NCBI GenBank assembly: GCA_964451605.1
Contig: CAYVJA010000001.1
Coordinates: 1 to 64,000, forward strand
Source of the DNA: JAQVSH01 sp964451605
GTDB lineage: Bacteria > Bacteroidota > Bacteroidia > Bacteroidales > UBA4181
Direction: 5' to 3'
DNA: 64,000 nucleotides
Shown here: piece by piece, positions 51,381 to 62,288 of the stretch
Layout of the letters: every line of letters starts with the position of its first letter
Position numbering within the stretch: the stretch's first letter is position 1
The notes under the pieces: model-generated
Seen by the model: the letters and a program-made list of their open reading frames with translations, nothing else
Told to the model about the DNA's origin: nothing
Database searches by the model: none
Translations under genes and position numbers: made by a program

Positions 51381-52156
51381 TGAAACCTCTATTCCCGATT
51401 CTGTTACTTCTTCTCTCTCTCGCATGGGCTGAAGTATCGGCATCTTTGCCCCTCCAGGAGGAGCCGGACTTTTCCTATTCGGTAGCAAACGAGGCATACC
51501 GAAACGGGGACTATGCAAAGGCGGCAGGCGAGTATCAGCGTATCATTGATGCCGGTTGGGCATCGGCCGATCTCTTCTTTAATATGGGAAACGCCTGCCA
51601 GAAGCTGCATCGAAATGCAGAGGCAATTGTGTACTATGAAAGAGCGCTGAGGCTTCGCCCCAACGACGAAGATGTCCGCTACAATCTGGAATGGGCCTCT
51701 TCGCAGATAAAAGAGCCTACCGAGATCATTCCTGAGCTATTTCTGGTACGATGGGCTCACGCCCTGCGCGACATGCTTTCGGAGCGAGGTTGGGCAGTAA
51801 TGTTAATTACCAGCCTGCTGTTGCTTCTGGCCTCTATCTGGGGTTACCTCTTTGCCAAACAACGATTTTTAAAAAAAGCCTCACTCTCTCTATCCATACT
51901 CTTTGCCTGCCTGCTTTCTCTTTCGATTGTTTCCGGATCATCGCGAAAAGCCTGGATAACCAATCGTTCGGAGGCTGTGGTTAAAACTGAAAAACTCACT
52001 GTCTATAGCGCCCCTGACCAGAATAGCACACAGTTATTCCTGGTTTCCGAAGGCATTCGCGTAAAAATTCTAGACCAGGTAGGCGATTGGCGTGAAATTC
52101 GGTTACCTGACGGGAACAAAGGATGGATTAAGATGTCGGATATAATAGTCATATAG
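51380..52156 (+). CDS. batE: Aerotolerance protein BatE: TPR and SH3 domains
   Basis: A 258-residue protein: signal peptide, TPR repeats (about 32-108, ANEAYRNGDYAKAAGEYQ), two membrane helices (about 136-156 and 165-185) and a C-terminal bacterial SH3 domain (about 198-255, LTVYSAPDQNSTQLFLVSEG). It ends the Bat operon. Its start codon overlaps the batD stop. Confidence 0.88.
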   Translation: MKPLFPILLLLLSLAWAEVSASLPLQEEPDFSYSVANEAYRNGDYAKAAGEYQRIIDAGWASADLFFNMGNACQKLHRNAEAIVYYERALRLRPNDEDVRYNLEWASSQIKEPTEIIPELFLVRWAHALRDMLSERGWAVMLITSLLLLLASIWGYLFAKQRFLKKASLSLSILFACLLSLSIVSGSSRKAWITNRSEAVVKTEKLTVYSAPDQNSTQLFLVSEGIRVKILDQVGDWREIRLPDGNKGWIKMSDIIVI

Positions 52157-52158
52157 TA

Positions 52159-52929
52159 TTGGAAACTGAACTGACTTTTCTGGGCACCGGAACCTCTCAG
52201 GGAGCTCCGGTAATTGCTTGTCCCTGCAAGGTTTGTGCCTCGGGAGATGTCCGCGATCGGCGTTTACGGACTTCGGTATGGATCCGATCGAAAGGAGTGT
52301 CGGTAGTTATCGATGCAGGTCCCGACTTTCGCTATCAAATGCTGCGGGCCAGGGTTTCCACCTTAGATGCCATCCTGGTAACGCACGCTCATCGCGATCA
52401 TATTTCCGGACTCGACGATATCAGAGCCTATAACTACGTGCAGGGAAAACCCATGGATATCTATGCCGAGCCTTTTGTGCAGGAGGCACTTCGAAACGAT
52501 TATTCTTACGTTTTTAAAGAGACAAAATATCCCGGTATCCCGGAAATGCAACTGCACGATATTGATCCTGCACACCCCTTTCACGTTGGAGCCCTTCAAT
52601 TCCAGCCCATTCGCGTGATGCACATGAACCTGCCGATTCTGGGATTCCGACTGAACGGTCTGGCTTATGTCACGGATGCCAGCGCCATTTCGGATGCAGA
52701 AATGGAAAAACTGAACGGTTTGGATGTGTTAGTGATAAATGCGCTGCGAAAGAAGGAGCATATCTCTCACTTTTCACTGGCTCAAAGCCTTGAAGTGATT
52801 CATCGGGTAAAGCCGAAACGGGCCTACCTTACCCATTTGAGCCATCAGATAGGGTTACATGCCGATTTGCAAAGAGAACTGCCAAAGGATGTGTTTGTCG
52901 CCTACGACGGTTTAACCATTGGCGTCTGA
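52159..52929 (+). CDS. Metallo-beta-lactamase fold hydrolase, PhnP-like
   Basis: A 256-residue metal-dependent hydrolase with the fold's opening (LTFLGTGTSQGAPV), a CPCKVC segment typical of the PhnP-like group, the metal motif THAHRDHISGLDD, and later metal-site residues (VMHMNLPILGF, VTDAS). Relatives cleave cyclic phosphodiesters, but no phosphonate genes are nearby, so the substrate is open. The only good start is a TTG 2 bp after the batE stop. The last 18 bp overlap the convergent tcdA gene. Confidence 0.85.
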   Translation: METELTFLGTGTSQGAPVIACPCKVCASGDVRDRRLRTSVWIRSKGVSVVIDAGPDFRYQMLRARVSTLDAILVTHAHRDHISGLDDIRAYNYVQGKPMDIYAEPFVQEALRNDYSYVFKETKYPGIPEMQLHDIDPAHPFHVGALQFQPIRVMHMNLPILGFRLNGLAYVTDASAISDAEMEKLNGLDVLVINALRKKEHISHFSLAQSLEVIHRVKPKRAYLTHLSHQIGLHADLQRELPKDVFVAYDGLTIGV

Positions 52930-53700
52930 GGATGCCATCAGGTTGCGTATAACCACCGAAGCACACCAGCAACCAAACAAAGGAGGCAGGTAGGAGANNN
53001 NNNNNNNNNNNNNNNNNNNNNNNNNNNNNNNNNNNNNNNNNNNNGTGCCGGTAGTGGTAAGCTTGTTCTGCTCACCCTCAGCTGAAACAACACTCTCAGG
53101 ATTAACCGGTTCGGCAGAGAAAATTACATCAAAACCGGTTTCTACCCCCATTCTCCGTAATCGCTTACGAAGTGCACTGGCCAACCGGCATTGGAACGAC
53201 TTCGAAATATCGGCACACCGAATCTGCGAGGGGTCGCTTTTACCCCCGGCACCCATCGAACTGACCACCCGGTTTCCTGCCTGTAACGCATAGAAAATCA
53301 AAAAGCTCTTGGGCGAAAGGGTATCGATGGCATCAACCACATAATCGTATTTCCTGCCGGCAATTTGCTGCAGCGGCTCATCACGCAGATATTCGGAACA
53401 GACCGTCAGTTTTAGTGCAGGATTGATGTCGAGGAGTCGGGAAGCCATTACCTCGGCCTTTTTCATACCCGTAGTGCTAACCAGGGCGGCCAGTTGTCTG
53501 TTTCTGTTTCCGGGTTGTACCACATCTCCGTCGACAATGGTCATTTCACCCACACCGGCCCGACAAATCATTTCGGCGGCATAGGCTCCTACGCCTCCCA
53601 GGCCAACCACCAGAACATGCGCATTATGCAAACGTTGCACGGCCTCTTTGCCCGCCATCAGAAGCGTTCTTTCCTGCCATTGAGGTATGGAACCAAACAT
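52912..53700 (-). CDS. tcdA: tRNA threonylcarbamoyladenosine dehydratase, with assembly gap
   Basis: E1-like ATP-dependent enzyme that cyclises t6A37 in tRNA. The ThiF fold shows VLVVGLGGVGAYAAEM (nucleotide-binding), then DGDVVQPGNRNRQ, DYVVDAIDTLSPK and SSMGAGGKSDP. A run of 47 N (52998-53044) near the C-terminus interrupts the sequence but keeps the frame, and the residues after it (SYLPPLFGCWCASVVIRNL) match the family's ending. The gene is therefore probably intact, with about 16 residues unseen. Confidence 0.9.
   Translation of the reverse strand: MFGSIPQWQERTLLMAGKEAVQRLHNAHVLVVGLGGVGAYAAEMICRAGVGEMTIVDGDVVQPGNRNRQLAALVSTTGMKKAEVMASRLLDINPALKLTVCSEYLRDEPLQQIAGRKYDYVVDAIDTLSPKSFLIFYALQAGNRVVSSMGAGGKSDPSQIRCADISKSFQCRLASALRKRLRRMGVETGFDVIFSAEPVNPESVVSAEGEQNKLTTTGXXXXXXXXXXXXXXXXXSYLPPLFGCWCASVVIRNLMASSDANG
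52998..53044. other. Assembly gap (47 N) inside tcdA
   Basis: Unlike the three 10-N gaps this length looks estimated, and the tcdA frame is kept across it. Confidence 0.95.
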
Positions 53701-53709
53701 AACGACCAG

Positions 53710-55764
<2,055 letters not shown>

Positions 55765-56550
55765 CTATTGGTAATAACGTACCCAATCTATACTGTACTG
55801 CAGGGGAAGCACACTCTCATCGACCCCTTTTGTTCCGCCCCATGCTCCACCAAAGGCAAGGTTTAAGAGCAAATATTGGGGTTTGTCGAATCGCCAATAA
55901 TCAGGAAGTGTACTCTCTTTAGCATAGGTATGGTATTTACGGCCATCCAGAAAAAAATCGAGCCGGTCGGGGTACCACTCCACCGCATAGACATGAAAGG
56001 CGGTATGTGCATCTTCGAGCATCAGACTGTTTCCCTGTTTTACCTTCGATGCATCTTTACGGGTACCGGGTGTATGAACGGTGGCATAAATCCGGTTCGG
56101 TTCGAAACCCACATTCTCCATAATATCAATTTCTCCGCACTCAGGCCATCCCTTATCGCGAATATCGGTGCCCATCATCCAAATGGCGGGCCAGGAGCCC
56201 AATCCCAGGGGAAGTTTTGCACATACCTCTACCCGGCCATAGAAGAAGGCGTACTTCCCTAAGGTATTGATACTACCGGAGGTTATGGGATAATCGCCCT
56301 TATTTTCTTTTCTTGCAGTAATAACCAGGCATCCTTTTTCCTGTACTACATTTTTCTTGTTCTCTTTTGTGTAATATTGCAGTTCTTTATTTCTGACATA
56401 CCCCTCCTCATAGCCCCATTTGGCAGGATCAGGCAAACCATTTTTATCGAATTCGTCCGACCAGGTCAGGGTATTGATTTCGGGGTTGTACTGTCCGCTC
56501 ATCTGAGGCGACAGCCCAAGCATCAGAAGGAAGAATAACAGTTTTTTCAT
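55765..56550 (-). CDS. GH16 family endo-beta-glucanase (laminarinase type)
   Basis: Exported 261-residue glucanase from ATG 56550; a longer frame to 56610 puts non-signal residues first. After the signal peptide the beta-jelly-roll carries the family active site GEIDIMEN: Glu140 (nucleophile), Asp142 and Glu145 (acid/base). The WPAIWMMG and FHVYAVEWYPDRLDFFLDG blocks fit bacterial beta-1,3(4)-glucanases. It lies 6 bp before ligA and has no other glucan genes beside it. It should act outside the cell on beta-glucans; exact linkage cannot be read from the sequence. Confidence 0.92.
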   Translation of the reverse strand: MKKLLFFLLMLGLSPQMSGQYNPEINTLTWSDEFDKNGLPDPAKWGYEEGYVRNKELQYYTKENKKNVVQEKGCLVITARKENKGDYPITSGSINTLGKYAFFYGRVEVCAKLPLGLGSWPAIWMMGTDIRDKGWPECGEIDIMENVGFEPNRIYATVHTPGTRKDASKVKQGNSLMLEDAHTAFHVYAVEWYPDRLDFFLDGRKYHTYAKESTLPDYWRFDKPQYLLLNLAFGGAWGGTKGVDESVLPLQYSIDWVRYYQ

Positions 56551-56661
56551 ACTGAGTAATTTGAGGTAGGAGGTTGTATTCCAAAGATAGAGAAAACCCA
56601 CCTTAGCCAAAGGGATTGTAGAGGATTTTTTGTAACTTTAGTCAACGTATAAGCGTTCCGT

Positions 56662-57270
56662 ATGGAAGAGAACAAAAAGATTCAAGAGGCAAAAAGTGCA
56701 CTCAGAAGGGAAATGGCGCGTAAAAAAGCGCTGTTCTTATCTGGCAACTATCAGAAAGAGAGAAGTTTGCAATCAAATCGCATTCAAGAAGCCATAGAGC
56801 GGAGTCCAGTATTCTCGAAAGCGTCCACTATTTTGTTGTTTGCTTCCCTTCCCGATGAAGTCGACACCGATGCCTGGATTACCACGTGGTCGGAGTCGAA
56901 ACGCATCGTTATGCCTTGTGTAGGCACTTCGGACGAACCTGTACTTCGCTATTTTATAGGATGGGAGAAAATTCAGATAGAGCCGCGCTTTGGCATTCGA
57001 CAACCCCTTGGCCCTTTATGTACCGACTTCAATTCGATAGAACTTGTCATTCTTCCCGCTGTTGCATTCGATAGCCAAATGCACCGGCTGGGGAGGGGAA
57101 AAGGCTATTACGACCGGCTGCTTCCCTACCTTTCGAAAGCTTTCCGCATAGGTGTCTGTTTCGATTTCCAGCTGATTCCCTCTTTACCCGTCGGGCCGCT
57201 TGACATGGCTGTCGATACGGTTTATTCAGGCCGATCAGACCTTCTTGACACACTCCAGGCCCCTCTGTAA
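56662..57270 (+). CDS. 5-formyltetrahydrofolate cyclo-ligase
   Basis: A 202-residue cytoplasmic enzyme that converts 5-formyl-THF to 5,10-methenyl-THF with ATP. The N-terminal basic helix (KSALRREMARKKAL) and the GRGKGYYDRLL motif are diagnostic. It links to gcvT in the same window through the folate pool. Its last 36 bp overlap the 3' end of the convergent oxidoreductase gamma gene. TAACTTTA at 56633-56640 could be a -7 box. Confidence 0.93.
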   Translation: MEENKKIQEAKSALRREMARKKALFLSGNYQKERSLQSNRIQEAIERSPVFSKASTILLFASLPDEVDTDAWITTWSESKRIVMPCVGTSDEPVLRYFIGWEKIQIEPRFGIRQPLGPLCTDFNSIELVILPAVAFDSQMHRLGRGKGYYDRLLPYLSKAFRIGVCFDFQLIPSLPVGPLDMAVDTVYSGRSDLLDTLQAPL

Positions 57271-57777
57271 GGCTTTTGCATTTAAAGGGATCAATTTGTG
57301 ATGCCTTTCGGGAAGGGTGTGTTTCAATCCGTCTATCAGATCCTCTACCTTCAGCACCGGTTTAATTCGCAAATAGCCGCCCAACAGAATCATATTGAAG
57401 ATTTTTCCGGCATCCATAGCCAGCGCTTCGGCCGTTGCTTCTACTTCGTAGATTGCAATATCCTTTCTTTCGGGTTTTCGCACAATGCCATTGGGATCGT
57501 ATAACAACACGCCACCGGGCTTCACTTTCGACTCAAACTTATCCATCGACTGCTGATTGAGGATTATCGCTGTATCGAAAACCGTTAATACCGGAGAACT
57601 TATCTTTTCACGACTCAGAATAACGGTAACATTGGCGGTACCTCCGCGCATTTCGGGCCCGTACGAGGGCATCCAGCTTACCTCCATATTTTGTAACATT
57701 CCGGAATAAGCCAGAATTTTGCCCATCGAAAGGACACCTTGTCCACCAAAACCGGCAATGATTATCTCTTCGTTCAT
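57235..57777 (-). CDS. 2-oxoacid:ferredoxin oxidoreductase, gamma subunit
   Basis: A 180-residue subunit opening IIIAGFGGQGVLSMGKILAYSGM, the OFOR gamma domain signature, with the MRGGTANV block that contacts substrate or CoA. It is last of four genes (ferredoxin, alpha, beta, gamma) of a complex that oxidises 2-oxoacids to acyl-CoA, reducing ferredoxin. Whether it prefers 2-oxoglutarate or branched-chain oxoacids (VOR) cannot be decided here. It lies 4 bp after the beta gene. Confidence 0.92.
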   Translation of the reverse strand: MNEEIIIAGFGGQGVLSMGKILAYSGMLQNMEVSWMPSYGPEMRGGTANVTVILSREKISSPVLTVFDTAIILNQQSMDKFESKVKPGGVLLYDPNGIVRKPERKDIAIYEVEATAEALAMDAGKIFNMILLGGYLRIKPVLKVEDLIDGLKHTLPERHHKLIPLNAKALQRGLECVKKV

Positions 57778-57781
57778 TCCT

Positions 57782-58564
57782 TTAACGTTTTATGCGTTCA
57801 CCATTCACTTTTAAGTCGCCCAGAGGATATTCAGGAAACATATTCTCCTCCATCCAGGTGTTGGCCTGGGTAGGTGACATTTTCCATCCCGAACTGCAGG
57901 TGGCTACAATCTCAACAACCGAGGTGCCCTTTTTCTCTTTTTGCGATTCAAAGGCAGCTCTGATGGCTCTTTTGGCTTTGCGCACTGCAGCCGGGTTATG
58001 AACCGACTGACGGGTAACGTAGTAAGTACCCTCCAATTCGGCTAGCAGATCGGTGAGTTTTAAGGGGAATCCGGCCGATTTAGTGGAGCGTCCCGCCGGG
58101 CTGGTGGCAGTAACCATTCCTTTTAGGGTGGTAGGAGCCATCTGACCGCCGGTCATTCCGTAAATACCATTGTTCACATAAATGATGGTATAATTATCTC
58201 CGCGGTTGCATGCATGAATGGTCTCTCCGGTCCCGATAGCAGCAAGGTCGCCATCGCCCTGATAGGTAAAAACCAGATGATCCGGCTGTACTCGTTTGAG
58301 TCCGGTTGCCACTGCAGTGGCACGTCCGTGGGCCGCCTGAATTACATCGAAGGTGTAAAAATCGTACAGAAGTACCGCACAACCTACAGGAGAAATGCCA
58401 ATGGTCTGTTCTTCGGCATTCATCTCTTCAACCACCTCGGCAATAATTCGTACTATGGTACCGTGACTACAGCCCGGACAAAAATTAAAGGTGGTGTCGG
58501 TGAGTAATCGGCTTTTCTTATATACCTGATCGCCCGCAGGGATCAATATTTGTTGTTTATCCAT
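57782..58564 (-). CDS. 2-oxoacid:ferredoxin oxidoreductase, beta subunit (TPP-binding)
   Basis: A 260-residue subunit with the thiamine-diphosphate/Mg site GDGDLAAIGTGE ... VNNGIYGMTGGQ and the cluster-binding CPGCSHG near the N-terminus. It carries the catalytic cofactor of the complex. It starts 10 bp after the alpha gene stop. Confidence 0.93.
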   Translation of the reverse strand: MDKQQILIPAGDQVYKKSRLLTDTTFNFCPGCSHGTIVRIIAEVVEEMNAEEQTIGISPVGCAVLLYDFYTFDVIQAAHGRATAVATGLKRVQPDHLVFTYQGDGDLAAIGTGETIHACNRGDNYTIIYVNNGIYGMTGGQMAPTTLKGMVTATSPAGRSTKSAGFPLKLTDLLAELEGTYYVTRQSVHNPAAVRKAKRAIRAAFESQKEKKGTSVVEIVATCSSGWKMSPTQANTWMEENMFPEYPLGDLKVNGERIKR

Positions 58565-58574
58565 ACTATTCCGG

Positions 58575-59642
58575 TTAAGCGTTCAGAAAAAGGGATTCAA
58601 AACCATGCAGAATATCTTCGGGAGCATGAACCAATCCACCCATCCGGCCGTAATGCTCTACTCTGGCTCTTCCTTTTACGGCCAACTGTACATCTTCGAC
58701 CATCTGGCCACAGCTCATCTCTACCGCCAGGAACCCTTTTACCTTTGAAGCCAGCTGAAAGATGGGCTCCGACGGGAAAGGGAAGAGGGTAATAGGACGG
58801 AAAATACCTGCCTTAACACCGCGCTGACGCAGCAATTGCAAGGTTTTATGCGCTATTCGGGCGCTTGCGCCGTAGGCCACAAGCACATAGTCGGCATCTT
58901 CGCACTGCATCATCTCAAACCGAACCTCCACCTCCTGCATACGACGATATTTGCTTTGAAGATGCAGATTGTGTGCCTCCTGCTTAAGCGGCTCAAGGTT
59001 TAATGAGGTGATATGGTGACGAATCTGTCCGGGCTTCTTACCGGTAGTGGCCCAATCAGGATAGGTGGTTATTCTCTCTGTAGGGTCGGGGAGAACCACC
59101 CGTTCCATCATCTGACCAATTACCCCGTCGGACAGAATCATAACCGGATTACGGTATTTAAAGGCGATGTCGAAGGCAGGGGCAACAAAGTCGGCCATCT
59201 CCTGCACACTGGCAGGAGCCATTACCAACATCTTGTAGTCGCCGTGACCTCCTCCCTTTACCACCTGGAAATAATCGGATTGAGCCGGCTGAATGGTGCC
59301 CAGTCCGGGGCCGCCGCGGGCTACATTCACAATTACACAGGGGAGCTCAGCACCTGCAATATAGGAGATTCCCTCCATCATAAGACTCAAACCGGGACTG
59401 GATGTCGAGGTCATGACCCGTCGACCTGCCGAAGCAGCACCATACACCATATTGATTGCAGCCACCTCACTTTCGGCCTGCAAAATTTCTACGCCGCACC
59501 CCCTGGAATCATTTTGGTCTATCATATATTCCATGATCTCGGTCTGCGGGGTAATCGGATACCCGAAGTAGGCATCAACACCTGCCAGGATAGCCGCTTC
59601 GGCAATGGCCTCATTGCCCTTCAGAAATTGAATTTTTTCCAT
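58575..59642 (-). CDS. 2-oxoacid:ferredoxin oxidoreductase, alpha subunit
   Basis: A 355-residue subunit with the GNEAIAEAAILAGVDAYFGYPITPQTEI opening of OFOR domain I, the SSPGLSLM block and a C-terminal transketolase-like domain. The length matches the short alpha chains of KOR/VOR enzymes with a separate gamma gene. It lies 36 bp after the ferredoxin subunit. Confidence 0.93.
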   Translation of the reverse strand: MEKIQFLKGNEAIAEAAILAGVDAYFGYPITPQTEIMEYMIDQNDSRGCGVEILQAESEVAAINMVYGAASAGRRVMTSTSSPGLSLMMEGISYIAGAELPCVIVNVARGGPGLGTIQPAQSDYFQVVKGGGHGDYKMLVMAPASVQEMADFVAPAFDIAFKYRNPVMILSDGVIGQMMERVVLPDPTERITTYPDWATTGKKPGQIRHHITSLNLEPLKQEAHNLHLQSKYRRMQEVEVRFEMMQCEDADYVLVAYGASARIAHKTLQLLRQRGVKAGIFRPITLFPFPSEPIFQLASKVKGFLAVEMSCGQMVEDVQLAVKGRARVEHYGRMGGLVHAPEDILHGFESLFLNA

Positions 59643-59678
59643 GCGATTGATGATAATAGTGGAACGTGTTATAGCCCG

Positions 59679-59906
59679 TTATTCCGGTTTGATCCGGAAA
59701 ACGGTGATCACGCCGTCGGGACAAACCACACCGCAATTTGTACAACCTGTACATACATCGGGATTTGCCATGTAGGAATAGTGGTATCCTTTCCTGTTAA
59801 CATTGGGATTCATATCGATCACCTGATGCGGGCAGGAAACTTTGCAGACTTCGCATCCTTTGCAGCGCTCAATGTCGACCAGGATGGTTCCTTTCACTTT
59901 TGCCAT
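59679..59906 (-). CDS. 2-oxoacid:ferredoxin oxidoreductase, 2[4Fe-4S] subunit
   Basis: A 75-residue ferredoxin-like subunit with two complete cluster motifs, CKGCEVCKVSCP and CTGCTNCGVVCP, that pass electrons from the TPP site to external ferredoxin. It is first gene of the four-gene unit. Confidence 0.93.
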   Translation of the reverse strand: MAKVKGTILVDIERCKGCEVCKVSCPHQVIDMNPNVNRKGYHYSYMANPDVCTGCTNCGVVCPDGVITVFRIKPE

Positions 59907-60025
59907 AGAGTCTGATTTTTATATAAGGCACTTAAATTGCCCTACTGGTGGGCAAAAATAAACAATCTGCGGTAATATCGATGGTCTCACAGTAAATAGC
60001 GATACAATGCAGGCGTATAAAACAG

Positions 60026-60052
60026 CGAAGCCATCCTTTTGGGATGGCTTCG
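60026..60052 (-). terminator. Hairpin terminator after serA
   Basis: A perfect 11-bp stem (60026-60036 with 60042-60052) around a 5-base loop. Read on the minus strand it is followed by ctgtttt, and it lies 20 bp after the serA stop. The 166-bp gap between serA and the oxidoreductase unit holds nothing else that I recognise. Confidence 0.7.
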
Positions 60053-60072
60053 GAGGTGTACATAAAATGAGG

Positions 60073-60999
60073 TTAAAATTTATTAACCTGGAACTTACAG
60101 TTACCGTTTTCGAAGAAATCCACTATCTGCCGGGCTGCCGCAAGACCCGCATTAATATTGGCTTCGGCTGTTTCTGCTCCTACTTTTTTAGGGGTAGCAA
60201 AGGCTCTGATGCCAAAAGAATCGCGGAATTTGGGGTAGCTGTCGGGAGCAATATCAGAGGCATACTTTAAATCGGAACGTTCGAGAAGTGCCTTGTAAAG
60301 ACCCGCTTCGTCAATTACCTCCTTTCGGGCAGTATTCACCAGAGTTCCCCCTTTGGGCATAGTCGAGACCAATTCATATCCTATAGACCCTTTGGTTGTT
60401 GGTGTTGCGGGAATATGCAACGACACATATTCACAATTGGCATACAACTCCTTCATATCGGTAACCGGAATAATTCCATTGGCTTCCATGTCCTTAGCCG
60501 AAACAAAAGGATCGAATGCCATCACCTCCATCCCAAAGCCTTTTCCCAGCGCAGCAACCAGTTTGCCCACGTTCCCAAAGGCATGAATACCCAACCGTTT
60601 GCCTTTCAACTCCGTACCGGTTCCGGCATTGAAGTTGTTGCGGGCCATATAGATCATCAAACCGATGGCCAGTTCGGCCACAGCATTCGAATTTTGTCCG
60701 GGTGTATTCATTGCAACAATCTTTCGGGCCGAACAGGCTTCCAGATCGAGATTATCGTAGCCGGCACCCGCCCTTACCACAATTTTTAAAGCGGAAGCAG
60801 CCTCAATCACTTGCGCAGTTACTTTGTCGCTGCGAACAATTAATGCATCAGCCTCCTTTACCGCCGAAATCAATTCGGGAGTATCCTTATATTTCTCCAG
60901 AAGGAGCAGCTGGTATCCCGAGCTTTCAAGGATAGACCGGATTCCGTTTACAGCCACGTCGGCAAACGGTTTTTCTGTGGCAATCAATACCTTTCTCAT
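60073..60999 (-). CDS. serA: D-3-phosphoglycerate dehydrogenase, short Bacteroidota form
   Basis: A 308-residue D-2-hydroxyacid dehydrogenase, first step of serine synthesis. The Rossmann block is LGIHAFGNVGKLVAALGKGFG and the substrate Arg lies in VNTARKEVID. No ACT domain is present, so classical serine feedback is not expected. The usual catalytic His (TPHxG) is replaced by Lys in FATPKKVGAETAEA; as I recall, this is common to the Bacteroidota form. The next gene upstream is serC (34 bp), giving two steps of the pathway in one unit. Confidence 0.9.
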   Translation of the reverse strand: MRKVLIATEKPFADVAVNGIRSILESSGYQLLLLEKYKDTPELISAVKEADALIVRSDKVTAQVIEAASALKIVVRAGAGYDNLDLEACSARKIVAMNTPGQNSNAVAELAIGLMIYMARNNFNAGTGTELKGKRLGIHAFGNVGKLVAALGKGFGMEVMAFDPFVSAKDMEANGIIPVTDMKELYANCEYVSLHIPATPTTKGSIGYELVSTMPKGGTLVNTARKEVIDEAGLYKALLERSDLKYASDIAPDSYPKFRDSFGIRAFATPKKVGAETAEANINAGLAAARQIVDFFENGNCKFQVNKF

Positions 61000-61033
61000 T
61001 GGATAAAGACTATTAGGGTTTCAGGATATTCAA

Positions 61034-62098
61034 TCAATGCTTCTTCTCGAACTCTTTCATACAATCAATCAGCGCCTGAACCCCATCAACAGACATAGCA
61101 TTGTAGACAGAGGCACGGAAACCGCCCACAGAACGATGTCCTTTGATACCTACCATGCCTCTGGCTTTGGCCAAATCCATGAATTCACCTTCCAGTTCGG
61201 TATAGGCATCGTTCATTACAAAACAGATATTCATGATGGAGCGATCTTCTACATTGGCGGTTCCTTTGAAAAGCCGGTTTCTTTCGATCTCCGAATAGAG
61301 CATATCGGCTTTCTGCAGATTTACCTTCTCCATTTGGGTAAGTCCTCCCATAGTCTTCAACCACCGGAGCGTTTGCAGAGCGGTATAGATGGGGAGAACG
61401 GGAGGGGTGTTGTAGAGGGAATCGTTTTCGATATGGGTACGATAATCGAGCATGGTGGGAATGTAGCGGGTCACCTTTCCCAGGATATCGTTTTTAATAA
61501 TGACGAAGGTTAAACCAGCCGGAGCAAGATTTTTTTGTGCACCTCCGTAAATAAGACTGTATTTTGAAACATCAACCGGACGGCTGAAAATATCGGACGA
61601 CATATCAGCAACCAAAGGTACCGGACTGTCCATATCGGTACGAATCTCAGTACCAAAAATGGTATTGTTAGTGGTGATATGGAAATAGTCGGCATCAGCA
61701 GGAATGGAGTATCCTTTGGGGATATAGCAGAAATTTTTGTCTTTCGACGAGGCCACCTCTATGGCCTGGCCGAAACCTTTAGCCTCTTTTAGTGCTTTGC
61801 TTGCCCAGGTACCGGTGTTCAGATAGGCAGCTTTCGATTCCAACAGGTTGAAGGGAATCATACAGAACTGCAAACTGGCGCCACCTCCCAAAAAGAGCAC
61901 GGAATAACCCTGGGGGATATCCAATAAATCACGAAATAGCTGAACGGCCTCATTGATTACCGCTTCAAACTCTTTGCTCCGATGCGAAATTTCCAAAATA
62001 GACAATCCGACTCCGGGAAGCTCTAAAACAGCCTTTGCTGTCTCTTCGATGGCAACTCTGGGTAAAACAGAGGGACCTGCATTAAAATTATATTTCAT
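61034..62098 (-). CDS. serC: Phosphoserine aminotransferase
   Basis: PLP-dependent transaminase of 354 residues, second step of serine synthesis. The start [13 protein letters not shown] is typical; an ATG two codons earlier (62104) is also possible. The PLP-binding Lys lies in [12 protein letters not shown], and [11 protein letters not shown] closes the active site. The 190 bp upstream, down to comB, contain TACTTTTG (62184-62191, minus strand), a likely -7 box for serC-serA, and A/T-rich runs. Confidence 0.95.
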   Translation of the reverse strand: MKYNFNAGPSVLPRVAIEETAKAVLELPGVGLSILEISHRSKEFEAVINEAVQLFRDLLDIPQGYSVLFLGGGASLQFCMIPFNLLESKAAYLNTGTWASKALKEAKGFGQAIEVASSKDKNFCYIPKGYSIPADADYFHITTNNTIFGTEIRTDMDSPVPLVADMSSDIFSRPVDVSKYSLIYGGAQKNLAPAGLTFVIIKNDILGKVTRYIPTMLDYRTHIENDSLYNTPPVLPIYTALQTLRWLKTMGGLTQMEKVNLQKADMLYSEIERNRLFKGTANVEDRSIMNICFVMNDAYTELEGEFMDLAKARGMVGIKGHRSVGGFRASVYNAMSVDGVQALIDCMKEFEKKH

Positions 62099-62288
62099 GT
62101 ACATAGAAATAAGTTGTGCATACTTACGCGGATGCGATCAGTACGAACCGGGGTTGTGATTTTTTTTCACTAAAAAACGGAAACAAAAGTAGTGTTTTTT
62201 GCGAAAAAAAAAGGAAAAGAGACGTAAATGAAACAGGCAGATTCCGAGAAACTGCTAATTTACAGATAATAAATTATCTATCTGACAA

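Noticed and set aside
59013..59915. 300-residue open frame on the plus strand
   Set aside because: Antisense to the oxidoreductase alpha and ferredoxin subunit genes, which are clear-cut.
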